A stretch of 64,000 bases of DNA, taken from RGIG3002 sp045546775. GTDB taxonomy: Bacteria > Bacillota > Clostridia > Lachnospirales > Lachnospiraceae. Location: positions 1-64,000 of the forward strand of contig JAZQDM010000063.1 in assembly GCA_045546775.1 (NCBI GenBank), written 5' to 3'. The notes under the pieces are model-generated. The model saw only the letters and a program-made list of their open reading frames with translations, did no database searches and had not been told where the DNA came from. The translations under genes were made by a program, and so were the position numbers. Numbering within the stretch: position 1 is the first letter of the stretch; each line of letters starts with the position of its first letter. Positions 8,821 to 17,663 of the stretch are shown piece after piece.

Positions 8821-8858
8821 ACAATAAAGTAACTCGCGATGTATATCGTGAAGAGAAC

Positions 8859-10046
8859 TTAAATCTGTTCTCCTTTTTTGTATCTGGATACAATACTTTG
8901 AATACGTTCGTTCGGATTTAACAAATCGCTGATGGAAGAGTCGTGATTTAAAGTATCAATGATATATGCGATATATTTGCTCATATCACAGCTGATGTAC
9001 CATTCGCGATTTAACAATTCCGGAGTCTGGTATACCAGGTTTGTTGTAAGAACTTTTGTAATAAGACCATTCTCGTAAGCTTTGTCAAATTTGTCCAGTC
9101 CGTTTGTAAAAAGACCAAATGTGGAGAAAACAAAAATGCGGTTTGCTTTACGCTGTTTCAAAGCAGCGGCAACTTCAAGCATACTTTCACCGGATGCAAT
9201 CATATCATCGATGATAATCATATCTTTGCCTTCTACGCTTGTGCCGAGGAATTCATGTGCAACAATAGGGTTACGACCGTTTACAACGCGTGTGTAGTCA
9301 CGACGTTTGTAGAACATACCCATATCCAGGCCAAGTACGTTTGCAATGTAAATAGCACGTCCCATACCACCTTCGTCCGGGCTGATTACCATCATGTTGT
9401 CAGAATCAATCTGAAGTCCCTGTACATTGCGAAGCAAACCTTTGATAAACTGGTATGCCGGCTGAACCGTTTCAAAACCGTTTAACGGAATTGCATTTTG
9501 TACACGAGGGTCATGTGCATCAAAAGTAATGATGTTGTCAACGCCCATATTTACAAGTTCCTGAAGAGCAAGTGCACAGTCAAGAGATTCTCTGGATGTT
9601 CTCTTGTGCTGTCTGCTTTCGTAAAGGAACGGCATAATAACTGTAATTCTTCTTGCCTTACCGCCAACAGCTGCGATGATACGTTTCAAATCCTGATAAT
9701 GATCATCCGGTGACATGTGATTTTCATGTCCGCTCAAGGAATAAGTCAAGCTATAGTTCGCAACGTCTACTAAAAGGTAAAGGTCAGTACCACGAACCGA
9801 TTGTAAAATAACACCTTTTGCTTCACCGGAACCAAAACGCGGTACCTTTGTTTTGAGGATATAAGAATCTCTCTGATAACCGGAAAAAGCAAGACTGTCT
9901 TTGTGTTCGCTTTCTCTTTCTGTTCTCCATTTGACAAGGTAATAATCTACCTTCTCGCCTAAAGTTCTGCATCCTTCCAAAGGAATCATACCTAAGGAAC
10001 CAACAGGAATTGTTTCTAAGTTTCTTTTCTCTTCACGAATTGCCAT
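8859..10046 (-). CDS. prs: ribose-phosphate pyrophosphokinase, long clostridial form
   Basis: Prs makes PRPP from ribose 5-phosphate and ATP for nucleotide, NAD, His and Trp synthesis. The protein has the two-domain PRTase-like fold. Signatures seen are RITVIMPFLYESRQHKR with the ATP-binding region, LVNMGVDNIITFDAHDP, and the PRPP-binding loop IIIDDMIASGESM. At 395 residues it is about 80 longer than the classical enzyme (roughly 315), mostly through an N-terminal extension (residues 1-70) and a C-terminal tail. This matches a long Prs type I recall from Lachnospiraceae. The start ATG has a GAGAGGG site. pncB, another PRPP-linked gene, lies elsewhere in the window. Confidence 0.92.
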   Translation of the reverse strand: MAIREEKRNLETIPVGSLGMIPLEGCRTLGEKVDYYLVKWRTERESEHKDSLAFSGYQRDSYILKTKVPRFGSGEAKGVILQSVRGTDLYLLVDVANYSLTYSLSGHENHMSPDDHYQDLKRIIAAVGGKARRITVIMPFLYESRQHKRTSRESLDCALALQELVNMGVDNIITFDAHDPRVQNAIPLNGFETVQPAYQFIKGLLRNVQGLQIDSDNMMVISPDEGGMGRAIYIANVLGLDMGMFYKRRDYTRVVNGRNPIVAHEFLGTSVEGKDMIIIDDMIASGESMLEVAAALKQRKANRIFVFSTFGLFTNGLDKFDKAYENGLITKVLTTNLVYQTPELLNREWYISCDMSKYIAYIIDTLNHDSSISDLLNPNERIQSIVSRYKKGEQI

Positions 10047-10093
10047 GAAAAGGCCCTCTCTTTCTGTTTGACGATGTATTAAATCATTAGTAG

Positions 10094-10122
10094 ATGAATT
10101 TATTATAATATAAAAGAACAGC
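10094..10122 (-). promoter_or_regulatory. prs: probable promoter of prs
   Basis: On the minus strand a TATAAT box lies in the AT-rich stretch near 10100, with a poor TTACGA-like -35 about 16 bases upstream. The box sits about 55 bases before the prs ATG. The -10 is clear and the -35 is not. Confidence 0.4.
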
Positions 10123-10171
10123 TTCGTAAAAGCATTCTTTCTTTTCGGTAAAAGATGCGAATAGACGTCCG

Positions 10172-11137
10172 CTATTTATCGCGTACTGCCTTTTGCAGAC
10201 GGATATCTTTGCCGGACAATTTGCATATGTCGTAGTTGCTTGTAATACGCGAGAAGATACGGTCTGAGTAGCGTTCACGCAATTCACCGAGGGAAAGATT
10301 CGTTGAAATAATCGTAGATTTTTTCCGAATATGTCTCTCGTTCAAGCAGGAAAAAAGTTGTGAGGTGACAAAGGAATTTGTTACTTCTGTACCTAAATCG
10401 TCAATAATCACCAAGTCACAATTATATAAGTCTTCAAAGGCATTGTAAAGGCTTTCTTTATTTTTGTAGTCAAAAGAATACCGGGAAAGGAATTCAAAAA
10501 GTCCGATAGAACTGAAATAGAGGATAGAATGCCCGGTTTCAATCAGTTCCTTCGCTACGCAATTTGACAAAAAGGATTTGCCGCAGCCAACTGTGCCATA
10601 AAAAAATAAATTGCGGTATTCGTTATCAAAACTTGTTATAAAGTTGTTACATGTTGCCACTGCTTTTTCAAACGCAATCAGGTCATCGCCGCTGTAATAA
10701 TCATAGGAAAGCGCAGAGAAATTTTCTGTTTTAAGCATTTCGTGTATATTGGACTGTTCGTACAAAAGAGAAATCATCTGTTGCTTAAAACAGTGACATT
10801 TTTCGCCGTCGATATAACCGGTATCTTTGCAGTCAACGCAGTCGTAAATCGGCTCTAAGTAGTCTGCCGGGAAACCGGAAGATGTAAGCAGTTTTTCTTT
10901 TGCTTCACGCAAGTTCTGTAATGTTCTTTTTAAATCTGCAAGTGCGGTGTCATCGCCGGAAAGCATCCGTTTGCCGCATTCTACCGAAACAGAACTGACA
11001 GAGGACTCCAGTGCTTCGTAGCCATCCACCTTATCATACACTTCCTTTTTTCGTGCTTCTAATATGTGTCGGTTTTTTGTCTGGCGTTCCTCATAATTTC
11101 GGACAATGGTTTCGTATTGTGAATTGGTAAGTGACAA
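10172..11137 (-). CDS. DnaI/DnaC-like replicative helicase loader, AAA+ ATPase
   Basis: The 321-residue protein resembles DnaI of Bacillus and related DnaC-type ATPases that load the replicative helicase. Residues 1-110 form a helical domain, followed by a probable zinc knuckle CVDCKDTGYIDGEKCHC. The AAA+ domain has Walker A FYGTVGCGKSFLSN, Walker B DLVIIDDLGTE, a sensor region (STIISTNLSLGELRERY) and an arginine-finger candidate (YSDRIFSRI). A TTG start at 11137 lies eight bases from a perfect GGAGG; no ATG is so placed. It is 26 bases downstream of the DnaD-domain gene, and the two likely form a helicase-loading operon. Confidence 0.88.
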   Translation of the reverse strand: MSLTNSQYETIVRNYEERQTKNRHILEARKKEVYDKVDGYEALESSVSSVSVECGKRMLSGDDTALADLKRTLQNLREAKEKLLTSSGFPADYLEPIYDCVDCKDTGYIDGEKCHCFKQQMISLLYEQSNIHEMLKTENFSALSYDYYSGDDLIAFEKAVATCNNFITSFDNEYRNLFFYGTVGCGKSFLSNCVAKELIETGHSILYFSSIGLFEFLSRYSFDYKNKESLYNAFEDLYNCDLVIIDDLGTEVTNSFVTSQLFSCLNERHIRKKSTIISTNLSLGELRERYSDRIFSRITSNYDICKLSGKDIRLQKAVRDK

Positions 11138-11163
11138 TGTCTTGTCCTCCCTGCATAATTTGA

Positions 11164-12234
11164 TTATTTGCTCAAAAGTGCCTGTTCAATTGCATCAAAA
11201 TCGTAATCGTGCTGTTTAAATTGGTTAAATTTGTTGTTTGGCGTCTGTTTTGCAAAAGTAGCAGTATTTTTCTTCTTCTGGTAAAGTTCGTCTATTTTTT
11301 GGATGTCGTTTTTGTGATGAACTTTTGCGTTTTTCCAACTGGAAAGAATTTTGTCTGCATATTCAAAACGATGTTTTTCGGTTGCCAGTACGGTGCGTTC
11401 ACAAGCTTCAAAAATGACATCTGCCTCAAAGCCGTAATCGTTGCGCCAACGGTTAATAAATTCTACTTCCTTTGGTGTAGGCGAGTTGGCCTTGCCCAGT
11501 GCGTTCATAATAGCATAGGTGATTTTATCATATTTATGTATGTATTTTTCTGCTTCTTGCGGAGTTGTGACGCCGTTTTCGGCCCAACTGAGTGCGACTT
11601 TTTCCATGTAGCGGAAATCTTTCTTGCCGCGGTCTACGCAGTACTGCACGAGATAATCAATTAAATCATCGGAAAAGTTCAGCTTGTCCGAGAAAAATAA
11701 AATGGTATTAATGTTGGAAGCACTGAGTGGTTTTTGCAAGTATTGTTCCACAATGAAAAGCAACTGCTGCGTGGATGCCTGGGCTTTAAACGCCTTCAGT
11801 TCATCCAGGCTGTAAGCCGGTTTTTTGTAAACAGGGGATTCCTGCACAGAGAGCGTTTCGGTTGTGGATTGTTCCGGCACATTTTTTGATAAGATAGAAA
11901 CGACGGGAGCTAACGGTACGATTTCTGCCCCTTGCTTGTCCGTAGGTTCTTCGATGCGAATGCCGATGATGTTTTTGGAACCGTCATATTCCAAAGAGAG
12001 TAAATCGCGTTTTTCCCAGTATGTGAGCGCACGAATTACGTCCTTCTCAGGATAATTAAACAAATCTGCCATATCGGAAATACTTGTTGCAATATTTGAG
12101 TTCATTACGCGAAGTAAATAAAGATATATTTTTAATTGTGCAGCGTTAGCATCGTTCATGTAATTATCGATAAAATGATTCGACACAATCGTTGCATCCA
12201 TATAATTGTTTTTGTAAATTGTTAATTTGCTCAT
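11164..12234 (-). CDS. DnaD-domain protein, primosome component
   Basis: The product (356 residues from the ATG at 12234; a TTG at 12243 would add three) has an N-terminal winged-helix-like region (residues about 20-80, with LKIYLYLLRVMNSNIATSIS and a second helix pair). It has a C-terminal DnaD/DnaB2 domain (residues about 215-300) with the family pattern ITYAIMNALGKANSP and FINRWRNDYGFEADVIFEAC, and ends in a basic, Asn-rich tail. Firmicute DnaD proteins remodel DNA at origins and restart sites and help recruit the helicase. Its immediate partner downstream is a DnaI-like loader, and seven DnaA boxes lie upstream of its promoter. Confidence 0.88.
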   Translation of the reverse strand: MSKLTIYKNNYMDATIVSNHFIDNYMNDANAAQLKIYLYLLRVMNSNIATSISDMADLFNYPEKDVIRALTYWEKRDLLSLEYDGSKNIIGIRIEEPTDKQGAEIVPLAPVVSILSKNVPEQSTTETLSVQESPVYKKPAYSLDELKAFKAQASTQQLLFIVEQYLQKPLSASNINTILFFSDKLNFSDDLIDYLVQYCVDRGKKDFRYMEKVALSWAENGVTTPQEAEKYIHKYDKITYAIMNALGKANSPTPKEVEFINRWRNDYGFEADVIFEACERTVLATEKHRFEYADKILSSWKNAKVHHKNDIQKIDELYQKKKNTATFAKQTPNNKFNQFKQHDYDFDAIEQALLSK

Positions 12235-12288
12235 GAAACTCAATATCCCACTTTCTCAATCTTAAACTGCCCCTAACAAAGCAATTGC

Positions 12289-12294
12289 ATTATA
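12289..12294 (-). promoter_or_regulatory. -10 element upstream of the dnaD-like gene
   Basis: On the minus strand the sequence GCTATAATGC gives a perfect TATAAT 54 bases before the dnaD-like ATG. The -35 hexamer is not recognisable, which suits a promoter that depends on or is modulated by an upstream-bound protein such as DnaA. Confidence 0.5.
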
Positions 12295-12364
12295 GCATAG
12301 AGATTTCAAAAAAGGAATAGGCAAATGTCCGAAAAACCTAGAAAACACGGGCGTTTCAGGGTTC

Positions 12365-12546
12365 TGTGGATAATGTGGATAGTGTGGATAATGCGCGATC
12401 CAAAAAGCAAAAAAACGTCAAACCATTTGGAATTTGGCGTGTTAAGCGTTCCTGCAATTTTGTCAAAATTATCCACATAGAACAAAAAAATATCCACAAA
12501 AAATGACACGTAAACAAAGGTCAATTTTTGTGGATAGTGTGGACAA
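12365..12546. promoter_or_regulatory. cluster of seven DnaA boxes between murC and the dnaD-like gene
   Basis: The consensus DnaA box is TTATCCACA (reverse complement TGTGGATAA). Seven 9-mers match exactly or with one mismatch: TGTGGATAA 12365-12373, TGTGGATAG 12374-12382, TGTGGATAA 12383-12391, TTATCCACA 12469-12477, ATATCCACA 12490-12498, TGTGGATAG 12529-12537 and TGTGGACAA 12538-12546. The first three abut without spacer, as do the last two, and the final box ends one base before the murC stop codon. A 7-1-7 palindrome (12456-12470) overlaps the fourth box. This fills most of the 312-base gap between the dnaD-like gene and murC. Confidence 0.85.
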
Positions 12547-13917
12547 TTATTTTTTTAAAAGGTTTTCGCCGATTTTAAGCACATCTCCGGCACCCATAGT
12601 TATCAACAAATCTCCGTTGATACATTTTTTTAGTAAAAATTTTTCAATTTCTTCAAAGCTGGAGAAATAGTGGCATTCATGTCCCAGTTTTTGAATCTCT
12701 TCCTGCAATGTTTGGGAACTGATTCCTAATGTGTCAGTTTCCCGTGCAGCATAAATATCTGCCAAAACTACATGGTCAGCCAGAGTCAAAGCTTTTGCGA
12801 AATCATCAAGAAAAGCCTTGGTCCGGGTATAGGTATGCGGTTGGAATACGCACCAAACTGATTTGTGCGGATAGTTTTTTGCTGCAGTGAGTGTAGCGGT
12901 AATTTCGGTTGGATGATGCGCATAATCGTCAATAATCGTGACGCCGTTTAATGTGCCTTTGTATTCGAAACGACGGTCTGTGCCGTGGAAATTTTTCAGT
13001 GCGGTTGCTACGTCATCATCGTTCAATGCAAGCACGTCGGACAGTGCAATTGCGGCAAGTGCATTGGAGATGTTGTGCATGCCGGGTACGGACAGGGAAA
13101 AGGAAAGTTCCTTATTTTTTAATACAAAGGAAGGGTGTCCCATTTCGTCGAAGTGTATGTTTTCGGCATAATAATCGCAATCTTTGGAAAAACCGTATGT
13201 CACAACACGACAAGAAAGCCCGTTTGTAATTTCTTTGTAATTATCGATATCGCCATTTATGATAAGCGTGCCGTCTTCCGGTAAAAGTTCTGCAAACTTA
13301 CGGAAAGAATTGCGGATGTCATGAATATCTTTAAAGAAATCTAAATGGTCTTCTTCGATGTTGAGTATGATTCCGATTTTGGGGAAAAAGCTTAAAAAGC
13401 TGTTTGTATATTCGCAAGCTTCCGTGACAAAATATTCGGAATTTCCAACACGGATGTTACCTTCGAGCGATTTTAAAATGCCGCCGATGGACAAGGTGGG
13501 GTCTGCGTTTGCCTGCAACAATATTTCGGAAACCATGGATGTTGTTGTTGTTTTGCCGTGCGTGCCGCTGATGGCAATGGGCATTTTGTAATTTTTCATC
13601 ATCTGGCCGAGAAGCTCTGCCCGTGAGAGGGTCGGTATATGTAATTCTTTTGTTGCAACAAATTCCGGATTATCTTCGCGGATAGCACTTGTATATACGA
13701 CCAAATCAATATCGGAAGTAATGTTTTCGTATTTTTGACCGATAAAAATGTGCGCACCTTGCTGCATGAGGGTATCGGTCAAGGCGCTGCTGTGTGCGTC
13801 GGAACCGGAAACTTTAAAGTTTTCCGCAAGCAATACCTGGGCAAGACCGCTCATACTGATGCCGCCGATTCCAATGAAATATATGTGTATGGGTTTTCGG
13901 AAATCTATCTGATACAT
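12547..13917 (-). CDS. murC: UDP-N-acetylmuramate-L-alanine ligase
   Basis: MurC adds L-alanine to UDP-MurNAc in peptidoglycan precursor synthesis in the cytoplasm. The 456-residue protein has the N-terminal Rossmann domain (HIYFIGIGGISMSGLAQVL), the Mur ligase ATP site AISGTHGKTTTTSMVSEIL near residue 110, the central-domain segment EACEYTNSFLSFFPKIGIIL, and the C-terminal motif DDYAHHPTEI. Length is normal. The ribosome binding site AGGTAGG is eight bases from the ATG. Other Mur-pathway genes in the window (ddl, murF) lie 43 kb away. Confidence 0.96.
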   Translation of the reverse strand: MYQIDFRKPIHIYFIGIGGISMSGLAQVLLAENFKVSGSDAHSSALTDTLMQQGAHIFIGQKYENITSDIDLVVYTSAIREDNPEFVATKELHIPTLSRAELLGQMMKNYKMPIAISGTHGKTTTTSMVSEILLQANADPTLSIGGILKSLEGNIRVGNSEYFVTEACEYTNSFLSFFPKIGIILNIEEDHLDFFKDIHDIRNSFRKFAELLPEDGTLIINGDIDNYKEITNGLSCRVVTYGFSKDCDYYAENIHFDEMGHPSFVLKNKELSFSLSVPGMHNISNALAAIALSDVLALNDDDVATALKNFHGTDRRFEYKGTLNGVTIIDDYAHHPTEITATLTAAKNYPHKSVWCVFQPHTYTRTKAFLDDFAKALTLADHVVLADIYAARETDTLGISSQTLQEEIQKLGHECHYFSSFEEIEKFLLKKCINGDLLITMGAGDVLKIGENLLKK

Positions 13918-13955
13918 TTTCTGACCTACCTTTGTTCAATATTCTTCTTCTTTGT

Positions 13956-13984
13956 ATTATACGCACTATGGAGCGAAAAAACAA
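13956..13984 (-). promoter_or_regulatory. murC: probable sigma-A promoter of murC
   Basis: On the minus strand TTGTTT (13984-13979) is followed after 17 bases by TATAAT (13961-13956), 39 bases upstream of the murC ATG. Confidence 0.65.
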
Positions 13985-14260
13985 ACAGGAAATTATAGAA
14001 AGTGTAACAAATGGAAAATGACGGAATAGGAAGTCGGAGCATCGGCATAATGCAGAAATAAACAATAAAAATCAAGAATTGAACATATATTATGTCAAAA
14101 TTTAGAAATTAAATGGAAAAAATCAACAAATTTCGTCCAATATAAAGAAAATTTTTGTCAAAAATATTCACTTTCTGAATGTGGTGTGATATACTAAATA
14201 CAATTACTTATACTTTGTGTAAGTGTACCATAAAATAAGTCGACAGAATGAGGTGATGAC
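13985..14260. other. AT-rich intergenic region between murC and glgC
   Basis: Apart from the divergent murC and glgC promoters this stretch holds no credible gene, repeat or RNA that I can see. It is strongly A-rich on the plus strand. Confidence 0.6.
14167..14195 (+). promoter_or_regulatory. glgC: probable sigma-A promoter of glgC
   Basis: TTCACT is followed after 17 bases by TATACT. It lies 66 bases upstream of the glgC ATG. The -35 has two mismatches to TTGACA. Confidence 0.6.
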
Positions 14261-15532
14261 ATGATTAAAAAAGAAATGATTGCCATGTTGTTAGCGGGTG
14301 GACAAGGAAGCAGACTTGGTATTTTGACATCAAAAGTTGCTAAGCCGGCAGTGTCTTTCGGAGGAAAGTACAGAATCATTGACTTTCCGCTTAGTAACTG
14401 TATCAATTCCGGTATTGATACGGTTGGTGTTTTGACACAGTATCAGCCGCTTAGATTGAATACACATATAGGAATTGGTATTCCGTGGGATTTGGACCGA
14501 AATATAGGTGGTGTTACCGTGTTACCGCCGTATGAGAAGAGTACGGGTGGTGAGTGGTATGCCGGTACGGCCAACGCTATTTATCAGAATATGGCGTATA
14601 TTGAATCTTACAATCCGGATTATGTACTGATTTTATCAGGTGACCATATTTATAAGATGGATTACGAAGTAATGCTTGATTTCCACAAGGCAAACGGCGC
14701 AGATGTAACCATTGCGGTTATGCCGGTACCGATTGAGGAAGCAAGCCGTTTTGGTGTTGTAATTGCGGATGAAAACAAACGAATTACAGAATTTGAGGAG
14801 AAACCGCCGAAACCGAGAAGTAACCTTGCATCTATGGGTATTTATATCTTCTCATGGAAAGTACTCCGGGATGCTTTGATTGCGAAAAAAGAGCAGGAAA
14901 ACCTTGACTTTGGTAAACATGTTATTCCGTATTGTCATGAATCCGGCAAACCGATTTATGCATACGAATTTAACGGATATTGGAAAGACGTTGGAACACT
15001 CAATTCTTATTGGGAAGCCAACATGGAACTGATCGATATCGTACCGGAGTTCAATTTGTATGAAGAATATTGGAAAATTTATACAAAGAGCGATATTCTT
15101 CCGCCACAGTATTTGTCCGGCGACAGTAAAATTGAGAGAAGCATTATTGGTGCGGGAACAGAAATATATGGTGAAGTATACAATTCCGTAATCGGTTGTG
15201 GTGTTACAATCGGTGCGGGAACGGTAGTGCGCGACTCCATTATTATGAATCATACCCGGATTGGTACAGGATGCCGCATAAACAAAGCAATTATTGCTGA
15301 AAATGTTGTATTGGCGGACAATATCGTTGCCGGTGAAGGCGAGCTTACACCAAACGAAGTTGCACCGCATATTTACACAGACGGACTGGTAACGATTGGA
15401 GAAGGCAGTGAGATTCCGTCCAATGTTCGAATCGGTAAAAATACAGTGATTTCCGGCTGTACCAACGTAGAGGATTATCCGGATTTATATCTCATGAGTG
15501 GTAAAGCATTAATTAAGGCAGGTGATGAATAA
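14261..15532 (+). CDS. glgC: glucose-1-phosphate adenylyltransferase
   Basis: GlgC makes ADP-glucose, the donor for glycogen synthesis. The 423-residue protein has the nucleotidyltransferase loop AMLLAGGQGSRLGILT at the N-terminus with KPAVSFGGKYRIIDF, the metal-site segment LILSGDHIYKMDY, the glucose-1-phosphate region VGTLNSYWEANM, and a C-terminal left-handed beta-helix with hexapeptide repeats (IGCGVTIGAGTVV, IGTGCRINKAII). The ribosome binding site is GAGGTGATG. It overlaps glgD by one base (TAATG), so the two are translationally coupled. glgP lies 27 kb downstream. Confidence 0.96.
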   Translation: MIKKEMIAMLLAGGQGSRLGILTSKVAKPAVSFGGKYRIIDFPLSNCINSGIDTVGVLTQYQPLRLNTHIGIGIPWDLDRNIGGVTVLPPYEKSTGGEWYAGTANAIYQNMAYIESYNPDYVLILSGDHIYKMDYEVMLDFHKANGADVTIAVMPVPIEEASRFGVVIADENKRITEFEEKPPKPRSNLASMGIYIFSWKVLRDALIAKKEQENLDFGKHVIPYCHESGKPIYAYEFNGYWKDVGTLNSYWEANMELIDIVPEFNLYEEYWKIYTKSDILPPQYLSGDSKIERSIIGAGTEIYGEVYNSVIGCGVTIGAGTVVRDSIIMNHTRIGTGCRINKAIIAENVVLADNIVAGEGELTPNEVAPHIYTDGLVTIGEGSEIPSNVRIGKNTVISGCTNVEDYPDLYLMSGKALIKAGDE

Positions 15533-16650
15533 TGAGAGCGATAGGTATTATTTTAGCAGGTGGTAACAATCATAGAATGAAAGAGCTTTCTCAGAAACGT
15601 GCGATTGGTGCGATGCCTATTGCAGGAACTTACAGAAGCATCGACTTTGCACTCAGTAATATGTCCAATTCTCATATTCAGAAAGTTGGCGTATTTACGC
15701 AGTACAATGCCAGAAGTTTGAATGAACATTTAAGTTCCTCCAAATGGTGGGATTTTGGTAGAAAGCAGGGCGGTTTGTTTGTGTTTGCACCGACAGTTAC
15801 TTCCGAGGGAAGTTTTTGGTACCGCGGCACGGCAGATGCGTTATATCAAAATTTGGATTTCTTGAAAAACAGCCATGAACCGTATGTAGTTATTGCATCC
15901 GGCGATTGCGTTTACAAATTGGATTTCAACGACGTGTTGGAATTCCATATTGATAAAAAGGCAGACATTACCGTTGTGTGCAAGGAAATGCCAAAGGACG
16001 CCAATATTGAGCGTTATGGTACGGTTAAGATGAATGAGGATAGCCGCATCGAAGAGTTTGAGGAAAAAGCCATTGTTGCAAAATCCAATACGATTTCTTG
16101 TGGTATTTATGTCGTAAGAAGACGCCAGCTTATTGAGATGGTGGAAAGATGCGCGGAAGAAGGCAGATTTGATTTCGTAAATGATATTTTGGTACGTTAC
16201 AAAAATATGAAGCGCATTTACGGTTACAAAATTAAAAATTACTGGCGTAACATTGCTACTATTGAAGATTATTTCTCAACCAATATGGATTTCTTAAAAC
16301 CTGAAATCAGAGATTACTTCTTCAAACAGTATCCGGATGTGTATTCCAAAGTAGAAGACTTACCGCCGGCAAAATACAATCCGGGTTCCAATGTGAAAAA
16401 TTCTCTTATCTCAAGCGGATGTATTATTAATGGAACGGTAGAAAATTCTATCATATTCAGGGAAGCTTTCATCGGAAGCAATTGCGTGATTAAAAATTCT
16501 ATTATTTTGAATGACGTTTATATTGGGGATAATACACATATTGAGAATTGTATTGTGGAAAGTCGTGCTACGCTTCCGGCTAATTCTTATCACAAAGGTG
16601 AGGATGGCATCAAGATTGTGGTAGAGCGAAATGAGCGATATGAACTCTAA
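15532..16650 (+). CDS. glgD: GlgD, non-catalytic-type partner of GlgC
   Basis: The 372-residue protein is a GlgC paralogue with the same two-domain plan: an N-terminal nucleotidyltransferase fold and a shorter C-terminal hexapeptide beta-helix (CIINGTVENSIIFREAFIGS). The phosphate-binding loop is altered: where GlgC reads GGQGSRLG this reads GGNNHRMKE, and the GlgC segment SGDHIYKMD becomes SGDCVYKLD. This is the usual picture for GlgD, which in Firmicutes forms a mixed enzyme with GlgC and raises its activity, having little of its own. Its start overlaps the glgC stop. A short gap of 56 bases separates it from spoVG. Confidence 0.92.
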   Translation: MRAIGIILAGGNNHRMKELSQKRAIGAMPIAGTYRSIDFALSNMSNSHIQKVGVFTQYNARSLNEHLSSSKWWDFGRKQGGLFVFAPTVTSEGSFWYRGTADALYQNLDFLKNSHEPYVVIASGDCVYKLDFNDVLEFHIDKKADITVVCKEMPKDANIERYGTVKMNEDSRIEEFEEKAIVAKSNTISCGIYVVRRRQLIEMVERCAEEGRFDFVNDILVRYKNMKRIYGYKIKNYWRNIATIEDYFSTNMDFLKPEIRDYFFKQYPDVYSKVEDLPPAKYNPGSNVKNSLISSGCIINGTVENSIIFREAFIGSNCVIKNSIILNDVYIGDNTHIENCIVESRATLPANSYHKGEDGIKIVVERNERYEL

Positions 16651-16706
16651 TAGAAGACTTTAAAGTATAGCAAAAATGTATGGCAGGATCCAAGGGGGAC
16701 ACACAA

Positions 16707-16982
16707 ATGAACATTACAGACGTAAGAGTGCGAAAAATTACAAAAGAAGGAAAAATGAAGGCAATCGTTTCCATTACCATTGATGATGAATTTGTTGTTC
16801 ATGATATTAAGGTAATTGAAGGTGAAAAGGGACTTTTCATTGCAATGCCGAGTAAGAAATCAACAGATGGTGAGTATAGGGATATTGCTCATCCGATTAA
16901 TTCATCGACAAGAGAAACGATTCAAAACATTGTTCTTAACAGCTATGAAAAAGCACTTTTAGAGCCGGATGAAACAGAATAA
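16707..16982 (+). CDS. spoVG: SpoVG family regulator
   Basis: SpoVG is a small nucleic-acid-binding regulator involved in sporulation, septation and virulence gene control in Firmicutes. The 91-residue protein begins MNITDVRVRKITKEGKMKAI and contains FVVHDIKVIEGEKGLFIAMP and YRDIAHPINSSTRE, the family signature. I chose the ATG at 16707 because AAGGGGG lies nine bases before it; an in-frame ATG at 16680 has no ribosome binding site. A perfect hairpin terminator begins 16 bases after the stop. Confidence 0.95.
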   Translation: MNITDVRVRKITKEGKMKAIVSITIDDEFVVHDIKVIEGEKGLFIAMPSKKSTDGEYRDIAHPINSSTRETIQNIVLNSYEKALLEPDETE

Positions 16983-16998
16983 AATGTAGTTTGGGGCA

Positions 16999-17028
16999 GA
17001 GGGATGTCAATTGACATCCCTCTTTTTT
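16999..17028 (+). terminator. intrinsic terminator after spoVG
   Basis: A perfect 24-base palindrome (arms GAGGGATGTCAA and TTGACATCCCTC) is followed by six T. It ends 41 bases before pth. Confidence 0.9.
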
Positions 17029-17069
17029 GTTGGTACGATGGAAGCGAAACAAATAGGAGTGTGAGAAAG

Positions 17070-17648
17070 ATGTTTGTAATCGTAGGTTTAGGAAATCCGA
17101 CAAAGGAATATAAAAATACAAGACACAATATTGGATTTGATGTGATTGATGCAATTGCAGATAAATATAACATTGATGTGCTCGAAAAAAAGCACAAAGC
17201 ACTTGTCGGGAAGGGAATTATTGACGGACAAAAGGTTCTATTGGTAAAACCGCTTACATATATGAATTTAAGTGGCGAAAGTGTACGGGCGGTCGTGGAT
17301 TATTATAAAATAGACGAACAGGAAGAATTGATTGTCATTTATGATGATATTAGCTTGGATGTAGGCCAACTGCGTATTCGGAAAAAAGGTAGTGCAGGTG
17401 GACACAACGGTATAAAAAGTATTTTGTCCCATTTGGGGCATGATACGTTTATGCGCATCAAGATGGGAGTTGGCGAAAAGCCGAAAGGGTACGATTTGGC
17501 AGATTATGTACTGGGACATTTTAGCAGTGCGGAACGCAAAATTATGGACGAGAGTGCAGACAAGGCAGCCGAGGCAGTGCGTATGATGCTGGCAGGCGAT
17601 GTGGACGCTGCCATGAATGCATACAATAAGAAAAACGATAAGGCGTAA
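17070..17648 (+). CDS. pth: peptidyl-tRNA hydrolase
   Basis: Pth recycles peptidyl-tRNAs released from stalled ribosomes. The 192-residue protein has the family motifs VGLGNPTKEYKNTRHNIGF with the catalytic His, LLVKPLTYMNLSGESV, IVIYDDISLDVGQLRIRKKG, and GSAGGHNGIKSI. I start at the ATG 17070, which follows AGGAGTGTGAG; an upstream in-frame ATG at 17004 lies inside the spoVG terminator. mfd starts 15 bases downstream, a gene order (spoVG-pth-mfd) also found in Bacillus-type genomes. Confidence 0.96.
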   Translation: MFVIVGLGNPTKEYKNTRHNIGFDVIDAIADKYNIDVLEKKHKALVGKGIIDGQKVLLVKPLTYMNLSGESVRAVVDYYKIDEQEELIVIYDDISLDVGQLRIRKKGSAGGHNGIKSILSHLGHDTFMRIKMGVGEKPKGYDLADYVLGHFSSAERKIMDESADKAAEAVRMMLAGDVDAAMNAYNKKNDKA

Positions 17649-17663
17649 AACGGAGGTTACATT

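Noticed and set aside
12365..12546. Chromosomal origin oriC
   Set aside because: Seven DnaA boxes are present, but no dnaA or dnaN gene is adjacent and I could not see a clear AT-rich unwinding element with DnaA-trios. I keep it as a DnaA-box cluster only.
13985..14140. Possible small genes in the murC-glgC gap
   Set aside because: Short frames exist but lack ribosome binding sites and coding-like composition.
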